From: Aldehydirespirator sp965204415
GTDB lineage: Bacteria; Actinomycetota; Acidimicrobiia; Acidimicrobiales; Aldehydirespiratoraceae
DNA length: 64,000 bases
Assembly: GCA_965204415.1 (NCBI GenBank)
Contig: CBDBEL010000004.1
Location: 1,488,001 to 1,552,000, forward strand
Reading direction: 5' to 3'
In this document: positions 58,729 through 64,000 of the stretch, piece after piece
Numbering within the stretch: position 1 is the first letter of the stretch
How the letters are laid out: every line of letters starts with the position of its first letter
The notes under the pieces: model-generated
The model's input: only the letters and a program-made list of their open reading frames with translations
Databases searched by the model: none
What the model was told of the DNA's origin: nothing
Made by a program: the position numbers and the translations under genes

Positions 58729-59783
58729 TCCCCGAACTGACCCTCAGCGGCGCTCCCCGGGATCGGGGCCGCCAGCACGGCGAGGAGCTGCGCGCCCTGA
58801 TCGCCGCCGCGGTCGGCGCCTGGTTCGAGCATCTGGCCCCCCGAACCGACCCCCACGCCTTTGTGACGGAGATATCCGGTGGAACCGGGCTGCGGGCCGC
58901 GGGCCAGGCCCACGCCCCCGAGCTGATGGCGGAGGTGGCCGGCATCGCCGAGGGGGCCGGCCAGGACTTCGAGACGATGTTCGCGTGGCAGCTCATCGAC
59001 GAGTGCTGGTGGTATCTCGACGACACTGAGGCCTGGGCCGCCGGCGCGGCTGCCGACGGGCGCGAGCGCTGCAGCGCGCTGGCCGTCAACCACCAAGGCC
59101 GAGGCATCGTCGCCCAGACCCAGGACCTGGACCGCCACTGCGACGGCACTCAGGTGATGCTGCGCTACCTCGACCCGTCCGGTCTGGAGGTCCTGGTGCC
59201 GTCGCTGGCGGGCCTGCTGGCGCTCAACGGGGTCAACCGCGCCGGGCTGGCGGTGGGCATCACCACCCTGAGCCAGCTTCCCCACAGCACCTCGGGCGTC
59301 GCCTCCGGGCTGCTGGTTCCGCTGCTGCTGCGATGCACCACCACCGATGAGGCGCTGGCGCTGCTGGACCGGCTGCCGATCGCCAGCGGGAACAGCTTCG
59401 TGATCGGCTCCCGGGACCGTTCAGTCGCGGTGGAGGTCTCCTCGGAGGCCCTGGCGGTGTCGGCGGACGGCGACCGGGCGCTGCACACCAATCACGCTCT
59501 GGTCCAAGAGCCCGTTCACCTCCATAAGCGCCTCGACCACTCCGTAGCCCGCCTGCGCCAGCTCGACGAGCGGGTGCGACCCGACTCGACCGTCGAGGAC
59601 CTTTCTTCGGTGTATTCGGGCGGGCCGGTGTGCCAGAGCCGGTCCGGCCGCGGGACCAAGATGAGCGTCGGCACCATAATCTTCGAACTGGGCGACGAGC
59701 CGGTGTGCCACTACGCCCCCGGACCCCTCGACACCGATGAGCTGGTCACCTACCGGATGCAGTCCCCCGGGGCGGGGACCTAG
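58725..59783 (+). CDS. C45 family (acyl-coenzyme A:6-APA acyltransferase-like) hydrolase
   Basis: A 352-residue Ntn-hydrolase-fold protein resembling isopenicillin N acyltransferases (peptidase C45). The likely autoprocessing site is before Cys in GRERCSALAVNHQGRGIVAQ, giving the N-terminal nucleophile; TQDLDRH and LALNGVNRAGLAVGITTLS follow, and SGNSFVIGSRDRSVAVE. It would hydrolyse or transfer an acyl-amide. It forms a tight trio with the FMO and P450 genes (4-nt overlap), so a tailoring pathway for an acylated amine is plausible. Confidence 0.8.
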   Translation: MIPELTLSGAPRDRGRQHGEELRALIAAAVGAWFEHLAPRTDPHAFVTEISGGTGLRAAGQAHAPELMAEVAGIAEGAGQDFETMFAWQLIDECWWYLDDTEAWAAGAAADGRERCSALAVNHQGRGIVAQTQDLDRHCDGTQVMLRYLDPSGLEVLVPSLAGLLALNGVNRAGLAVGITTLSQLPHSTSGVASGLLVPLLLRCTTTDEALALLDRLPIASGNSFVIGSRDRSVAVEVSSEALAVSADGDRALHTNHALVQEPVHLHKRLDHSVARLRQLDERVRPDSTVEDLSSVYSGGPVCQSRSGRGTKMSVGTIIFELGDEPVCHYAPGPLDTDELVTYRMQSPGAGT

Positions 59784-59811
59784 AGCGAGCGCGAATTGAT
59801 GCCAGCCCATC

Positions 59812-59918
59812 GCGTCGCGGCGGTGTCCTTCCCGCTCTTGTTCGCTGCGCTCACGGGCCGCTCGGGCCACGGCCTCGCATCGTATGAGCCGGACTCGCGC
59901 ATCTATCGGCTCGGCCTC
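59812..59918 (-). repeat. Dispersed repeat, copy D
   Basis: Reverse-orientation copy: TTCCCGCTCTTGTTCGCTGC, CTCACGGGCCGCTCGGGCCA, CGGCCTCGCATCGTATGAGC and the outer part CGCATCTATCGGCTCGGCC. Its outer flank is close to that of copy A. Confidence 0.87.
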
Positions 59919-59932
59919 CTAGCCTTCGCGCC

Positions 59933-60889
59933 ATGGCGGCACGCGGCATCGACGTCGGGGACGACCCTCTCTACGAGCCCCGCTACTCCGAGATCGCCAC
60001 CTTCATGCGGGCCCCCTACGTGCCCGATCTCGACGGCGTGGACATCGCCATGTTCGGGGTGCCCTTCGACGGCGGGGTGACCAACCGGCCCGGTGCCCGC
60101 CACGGCCCCCGCGAGATCCGCAACCAGTCGTCGCTGATGCGGGCCATCAACCACGCCACCGGGGTCAACCCCTTCGACGAGGCTCGGGTGGCCGATGTCG
60201 GCGACGTCCGCTTCTCGCGGGTGTTCGACAACGCCGCGGCCACCACCGACATCGAGGCCTTCACCCGCCGGATCGTCGATGCCGGGGCGGTACCGCTGGC
60301 CGCCGGGGGCGACCACTCGATCACCTACCCGATCTTCCGGGCCCTGGCCGGCCCGGAGGCCCCGATAGGGATGATCCACATCGACGCCCACACCGACACG
60401 TGGGGTCCGTTCCGGGGTGAGAAGTTCCATCACGGGGCACCGTTCCGCCTGGCCGCCGAGGACGGGCTGATCGACCCGGCCCGCTGCATCCAGATCGGCA
60501 TCCGCGGCGCCCAGAACTGGGGCGACGGCTGGGAGTTCTCCCAGAGCTCGGGGATGCGAGTCATGTTCATCGAGGAGTTCGAGGAGCTGGGCGTGGCGGG
60601 CGCAGCCGCCGAGGCCAAACGCATCGTCGGCGACGGCCCCACCTACATCAGCTTCGACGTGGACGGCCTGGACCCGGTCTACGCGCCCGGCACCGGCACC
60701 CCGGAAGTGGGCGGCATCACCACCCGCGAGGCGCTGTCGCTGCTGCGCTGCTTCCGGCACATGAACCTGATCGGCGGCGACGTCGTGGAGGTGGCCCCGC
60801 CCTTCGACCCGTCGGGCAACACCGCTCTGGTGGGGGCCACCCTCATGTACGAGATCCTCTGCCTGCTGGCCGAGTCCCGCCGCGGCTGA
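59933..60889 (+). CDS. Agmatinase-family ureohydrolase
   Basis: A 318-residue manganese enzyme of the arginase/agmatinase family: GVPFDGGVTNRPGARHGPRE, LAAGGDHSITYPIF, IHIDAHTDTWGPF and YISFDVDGLDPVYAPGTGTP carry the metal ligands. It may hydrolyse agmatine, guanidinobutyrate, guanidinopropionate or guanidine; sequence alone does not tell. The ATG at 59933 has a TAGCCT box 7 nt upstream. It is convergent with the LLM gene. Confidence 0.9.
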   Translation: MAARGIDVGDDPLYEPRYSEIATFMRAPYVPDLDGVDIAMFGVPFDGGVTNRPGARHGPREIRNQSSLMRAINHATGVNPFDEARVADVGDVRFSRVFDNAAATTDIEAFTRRIVDAGAVPLAAGGDHSITYPIFRALAGPEAPIGMIHIDAHTDTWGPFRGEKFHHGAPFRLAAEDGLIDPARCIQIGIRGAQNWGDGWEFSQSSGMRVMFIEEFEELGVAGAAAEAKRIVGDGPTYISFDVDGLDPVYAPGTGTPEVGGITTREALSLLRCFRHMNLIGGDVVEVAPPFDPSGNTALVGATLMYEILCLLAESRRG

Positions 60890-60951
60890 GGAAGCCACCT
60901 AGCTCTGAGGAAGCCACCAAGCTGGGGAACCCGCCGAGCGGGGCCCGACGG
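60890..60951. repeat. Short duplication between convergent genes
   Basis: CTGAGGAAGCCACCTAGCT is followed by CTGAGGAAGCCACCAAGCTG, a small tandem duplication, then GGGAACCCGCCGAGCGGGGC. It may weakly form a terminator hairpin. Confidence 0.45.
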
Positions 60952-61824
60952 CTAGTCCAGACCCTCCTCGATCATCCTCCAGGCCTGCTCCGTCTCCTCG
61001 GGGGTGCCAAGAATCTCGATCCCGATCTCGTCCGCGCCCGCGGCCGCGTACCGGGCCAGTTCGGCCCTCACCTCGTCGGGGCGGCCCACCGCCACCAGGT
61101 CCATCATGTCGGCGATGCCCTCACGCTCCACCATTGCCCGATAGGACGGAAGGGCGGGGTAGATGGCGAGTTCCTCCCGGATCCTGCGCCTGGCATCGTC
61201 GACATCGGCGGTGACGCACACCCCGACCGCGGCCGACACCAGGGCGTCCTCACCGATGGTCGGGCGAACGTAGTTCTCGATCGTGCGTGGCCCTGTGAAC
61301 GCCAGCACGGTGCCGTCCGTGCGGTCGCGCGCCAGCGCCAGCATCCGCGGCCCCATCGCGGCCAGTATCACCCTCGGGGCGGGCCCGGGTACGTCGATCT
61401 CGGTGTGGTGGGACACCTTCGTGCCGTCGACATCCACCCGCTGGTCGGCCAGCAGCGGAAGCACCGCGTCCAAGTACTCGACCATGTGGCGGTACGGGCG
61501 GTCCCATTCCAGACCCAGCATCCCTACCGCGATCGGCTCATGACTCGCGCCCAGACCCAGCGTGAAACGACCGTCGCTGATCTGGTTGAGTGTCCGGGCC
61601 TGCTGGGCGACGTACTGCGGCAGCGTCGATTGGATGGCCATGACCGTGGTGGCCAACTCGATCGTCGGCACCCGGTCGGCAACGACCGCCAGCACGGCCA
61701 CGCAGTCGGCCCGCTCAACCTGGGCAACCATGTAGCGGTGAAGGCCAGCGGCTTCAGCGCGGGCCGCGTTGCGTACTCCGTCGGCCGCAAACCTGGGCAT
61801 GTCCACCAGCGAATACACCGTCAT
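60952..61824 (-). CDS. LLM class F420-dependent oxidoreductase
   Basis: About 290 residues: a luciferase-fold protein with TVYSLVDMPRFAADGVRNAA, IELATTVMAIQSTLPQYVAQ, ISDGRFTLGLGASHEPIAVG and VILAAMGPRMLALARDRTDG. ATG at 61824 is chosen; the open frame to 62082 is a shadow. It is divergent from a TetR regulator gene, which probably controls it. Confidence 0.83.
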   Translation of the reverse strand: MTVYSLVDMPRFAADGVRNAARAEAAGLHRYMVAQVERADCVAVLAVVADRVPTIELATTVMAIQSTLPQYVAQQARTLNQISDGRFTLGLGASHEPIAVGMLGLEWDRPYRHMVEYLDAVLPLLADQRVDVDGTKVSHHTEIDVPGPAPRVILAAMGPRMLALARDRTDGTVLAFTGPRTIENYVRPTIGEDALVSAAVGVCVTADVDDARRRIREELAIYPALPSYRAMVEREGIADMMDLVAVGRPDEVRAELARYAAAGADEIGIEILGTPEETEQAWRMIEEGLD

Positions 61825-61842
61825 GTCCAACTCCTGAAGCTG

Positions 61843-61871
61843 TTGACTTAAAGTGGGCCGCCACCCATAAT
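61843..61871 (+). promoter_or_regulatory. Sigma-70-type promoter of the TetR gene
   Basis: TTGACT (61843-61848), a 17-nt spacer and CATAAT (61866-61871), 6 nt before the GTG at 61878. A dyad GTGG-GCCG-CCAC lies in the spacer, between the divergent LLM and TetR genes, a plausible operator. Confidence 0.6.
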
Positions 61872-61877
61872 AATGCA

Positions 61878-62471
61878 GTGCCCCGCGTGACTGAGGCGAC
61901 CAGAGCCGAACATCGGCGCAAGCTGCTCGAGGCCGCCACCGCCGAGTTCGCAGCCAAGGGCTTCGACGGAGCCCGGGTCGACGACATCTCCCTGGCCGCG
62001 GGACTGGGCAAGGGAACCATCTACAACTACTTCGAATCGAAGCACGAGGTCTTTCGCGAGGCAGTCGCGGCCTGGTTCGCACGCATCGTCGAGGCGCTCC
62101 AACCGCTCCCCGCCGACGCGCCCGCCCGCGAGCAGTTGCTGGCGATAGTGCGGACGGACCTGAAGGTGTCGGCCCAGATCGAGGAATTCGCCCGAGTCAC
62201 GTACCGGGAGACCCTCAGGCCGGACCGTGACGAGGTGGCGACCCTCCTGCCGGCAGTCGACCCGTCCGACCAGGCGCTCGAGGTCGTCATCGCGAGGGGC
62301 CAGAAGGCGGGCGAGATCCGAGCCGACCGGCCGGCCTCCGAGTTGACCCGCGTCCTGCGCAGCTTGTTCAACGGCCTGGTCTTCGAGCGTTGGATGCCTG
62401 AGTCCACCCTCAAGCTGGACGACATTCCCGAACTGGCCGTCGACCTCTTCTTGCAGGGTGTAGGGACCTAG
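61878..62471 (+). CDS. TetR family transcriptional regulator
   Basis: A 197-residue regulator. Residues 8-55 form the TetR helix-turn-helix (RRKLLEAATAEFAAKGFDGA, DDISLAAGLGKGTIYNYFES). The C-terminal half is the ligand-binding domain. Starts at GTG 61878 right after a -10 box. It is divergent from the LLM gene and 50 bp upstream of an SDR gene, either of which may be its target. Confidence 0.88.
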   Translation: MPRVTEATRAEHRRKLLEAATAEFAAKGFDGARVDDISLAAGLGKGTIYNYFESKHEVFREAVAAWFARIVEALQPLPADAPAREQLLAIVRTDLKVSAQIEEFARVTYRETLRPDRDEVATLLPAVDPSDQALEVVIARGQKAGEIRADRPASELTRVLRSLFNGLVFERWMPESTLKLDDIPELAVDLFLQGVGT

Positions 62472-62521
62472 GGCGGCCGGCGTCCAGCTCCAATCCCGAT
62501 CGCGCAGAAAGCAGGGATGCG

Positions 62522-63301
62522 ATGTTCTCAGTCACAGACAAGGTGGTGCTGGTCACCGGCGGCGGCAGCGGGATCGGTCTGGCCACCGTGAAGCGCCTGC
62601 TGGCCGCGGGGGCCTCAGTGGCCTTCTGCAACCGCTCGGACCACTCGGAGCTGGCCAACCGGCTCGGAGCCACCTTCATCCAGGCCGACGTGAGCGACGA
62701 GGAGCAGGTTAGGGCCCTGATGAGCCAGGTACACGACCGGCTGGGACCCATCGACGTCCTGGTCAACAACGCCGGCGTCTGGGACTTCGACTGCCCAATC
62801 GAGACCGGCGACGCCGGAGCCTTCAGGCGCGACCACGAGGTCAACGTGATGGGCACGGTCTACTGCATCAAGTACGGCGTGCCGGTCATGAACGACGGAG
62901 GGGTGATCATCAACGTCTCCTCTCTGGCGGCCCACATCTCGCTGCCCGAGTACGGCCCCTACAGCGCATCCAAGGCGGGGGTGGACGCCGTCACCCGCAG
63001 CGCGGCCATCGAACTCGGTGACCGCGGCATCCGAGTGGTGGCCGTCGCACCGGGCACGGTGGCCACCGAGACCCTGGCGGACGAGACCGACTCGGAGGCC
63101 GAGGTGGCGGCGTTCAACCAGTTGACCCCGCTGCGACGGGTCTGCGAGATGGACGAGGTGGCCGCGACGATCCACTTCCTGGCCTCCGACGACTGCCGCT
63201 ACATCAGCGGCAGCTCGCTGGTGCTCGACGGCGGAATGCTGGCGGGTCTGTCGGTCGGCCTGTGCGAGATGCTGATTTCGGCCGGGCGAGTGACCCCATG
63301 A
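62522..63301 (+). CDS. SDR family oxidoreductase
   Basis: A 259-residue short-chain dehydrogenase: VTGGGSGIGLATVKRLL, VDVLVNNAG-type DVLVNNAGVWDFD, IINVSSLAAHISLPEYG, YSASKAGVDAVTRSAAIELG (Tyr-x3-Lys) and SSLVLDGGMLAGL. ATG at 62522. The stop overlaps the start of the lipoyl/E1-alpha fusion gene (ATGA), so they are co-translated and it probably makes or uses the substrate of that complex, for example an acetoin-like diol or hydroxyketone. Confidence 0.87.
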   Translation: MFSVTDKVVLVTGGGSGIGLATVKRLLAAGASVAFCNRSDHSELANRLGATFIQADVSDEEQVRALMSQVHDRLGPIDVLVNNAGVWDFDCPIETGDAGAFRRDHEVNVMGTVYCIKYGVPVMNDGGVIINVSSLAAHISLPEYGPYSASKAGVDAVTRSAAIELGDRGIRVVAVAPGTVATETLADETDSEAEVAAFNQLTPLRRVCEMDEVAATIHFLASDDCRYISGSSLVLDGGMLAGLSVGLCEMLISAGRVTP

Positions 63302-64000
63302 GCGCTGAAGTACTCATGCCGAAGATCGGCATGTCGACCAGCGAGATCGTCCTCAACGAATGGCTGGTCTCATCGGGCGACGAGGTCGTGGAGGACCAGG
63401 TCATCGCCACCGTCGAGAGCGAGAAGACGGTGGTCGAGGTGGAGGCCGTTTGCGACGGGTTCATCGACATCCGCCTCGCCGAGGGCGAGGAGGCGAGACC
63501 GGGCGAGCTGATCGCCGTGATCAGCGAGAGCGCGGAAGCGGCCGGCGAGCACCGCCGGCAGACATCCGTCACCCCGGCATCCCCGGCCACGCCTGCCGGG
63601 TCGCCTGCGGCCCCGCCGAGCACCGCCGTCGCCGAGAAGCCGGGCATCGTGTCCCAAGACAGGGTCGTGATGCTCGAAGGCTCGCAGCGGGTCGTCGCCA
63701 CCCCCGCGGCCCAGAGACTCGCAGAGCAACACGGTATCGATCTGTTAGCGGTGGACGCGACCGGCCCGCGGGGGCGCGTCACAAAGGCCGACGTCGAGCG
63801 TGCGCTGCCTGGCGCGGCGGCACGCCCCGCCCCAGGCACCGACCGGGATCTGCAGAGGAACCTCCATCGGGAGATGCTGCGGGCCCGCGCCCTTGACGAA
63901 GGGCACATGCGGTTCATCAGGCGGGGACGGTGCGAGAGCATGTCCCATCCCGCCACCGGCCAGGAGGCGATCTCGGCCGGCATCACCGCTGCACTCGAGC
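63298..64000 (+). CDS. Fusion of lipoyl domain, E3-binding domain and E1-alpha start (cut by window edge)
   Basis: At least 234 residues, open at the right edge. Residues 1-82 are a lipoyl domain (EVLMPKIGMSTSEIVLNEW, lipoyl Lys in VESEKTVVEVEAV, GDEVVEDQVIA). Residues 83-130 are a Pro/Ala linker. Residues 130-172 are an E3-binding domain (TPAAQRLAEQHGIDLLAVD, GPRGRVTKADVERAL). Residues 185-234 look like the start of a thiamine-diphosphate dehydrogenase E1 alpha chain (LHREMLRARALDEGHMRFIR, GQEAISAGITAAL). In usual 2-oxoacid or acetoin dehydrogenases these parts lie on separate E2 and E1 chains. Confidence 0.78.
   Translation, partial: MSAEVLMPKIGMSTSEIVLNEWLVSSGDEVVEDQVIATVESEKTVVEVEAVCDGFIDIRLAEGEEARPGELIAVISESAEAAGEHRRQTSVTPASPATPAGSPAAPPSTAVAEKPGIVSQDRVVMLEGSQRVVATPAAQRLAEQHGIDLLAVDATGPRGRVTKADVERALPGAAARPAPGTDRDLQRNLHREMLRARALDEGHMRFIRRGRCESMSHPATGQEAISAGITAALE

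Noticed and set aside
1..64000. Prophage, rRNA, tRNA or origin of replication
   Set aside because: No capsid, integrase, terminase or tRNA-like cloverleaf, and no DnaA-box cluster was seen by eye; short tRNAs could still be missed without a search.

Overview
The window is about 64 kb of very GC-rich DNA packed with short operons. It looks like a chromosome segment of an F420-using actinobacterium, most probably an uncultured or marine Acidimicrobiia. The evidence is four luciferase-like (LLM) oxidoreductases, a CofC/FbiD-type F420 gene divergent from gpsA as in mycobacteria, an actinobacterial leuA with a leucine leader peptide, many GTG/TTG starts, and many starts lying 5-8 nt after a TANNNT -10 box (leaderless transcripts). 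The taxon is inferred from gene content only. I saw no rRNA, tRNA, CRISPR array or complete insertion sequence.

Region 1 (1-12.6 kb) is the most unusual metabolic block. On the minus strand are a phosphosulfolactate synthase (ComA), an unknown protein, two aspartase/fumarase-superfamily lyases with overlapping ends, and the start of a nitrile hydratase beta subunit cut by the window edge. ComA plus two such lyases is the core of the bacterial coenzyme M pathway (XcbB/C/D). Next come a DUF2877 (AllH-like) protein, an AIR-synthase-like protein, a carbamate kinase, an FdrA-like protein, a glycosyltransferase resembling the MSMEG_0565 family, and the CbtA/CbtB cobalt transporter.

Region 2 (12.6-31.6 kb) is mostly core metabolism: gpsA, cofC, a PIG-L deacetylase, a CtpE-like P-type ATPase, two SDR genes, a lipid kinase, a CysQ-like phosphatase, a methyltransferase, three LLM enzymes, a coiled-coil VanY-type peptidase, an enoyl-CoA hydratase, leuA with a readable attenuator, and a PAC2 protein.

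Region 3 (31.7-55 kb) is a mosaic. Catabolic genes (RraA, SDR, enoyl-CoA hydratase, VOC proteins, a PhyH oxygenase, an Ldh-type dehydrogenase, a zinc alcohol dehydrogenase, a dimethylformamidase-like protein) and a four-gene ABC operon alternate with small toxin-antitoxin-like or ATPase modules. These modules are an AbiEii pair with an unusual zinc-ribbon partner, a DUF4143 ATPase with an extra beta-rich tail, MazEF with a duplicated antitoxin segment, a HipA-kinase/HIRAN pair, BrnTA, and an AAA ATPase with two tandem operator palindromes.

Region 4 (55-64 kb) holds an SDR, an FMO-type monooxygenase, a P450, a C45 acyltransferase-like protein, an agmatinase-family hydrolase, an LLM enzyme divergent from a TetR regulator, another SDR, and the start of a lipoyl domain / E3-binding domain / E1-alpha fusion that runs off the window.

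Two repeat families run through the window. One is a dispersed element of about 100 bp in five good copies and one decayed copy. The other is a 47-bp palindromic element found twice, each time between convergent genes, which suggests a bidirectional terminator.
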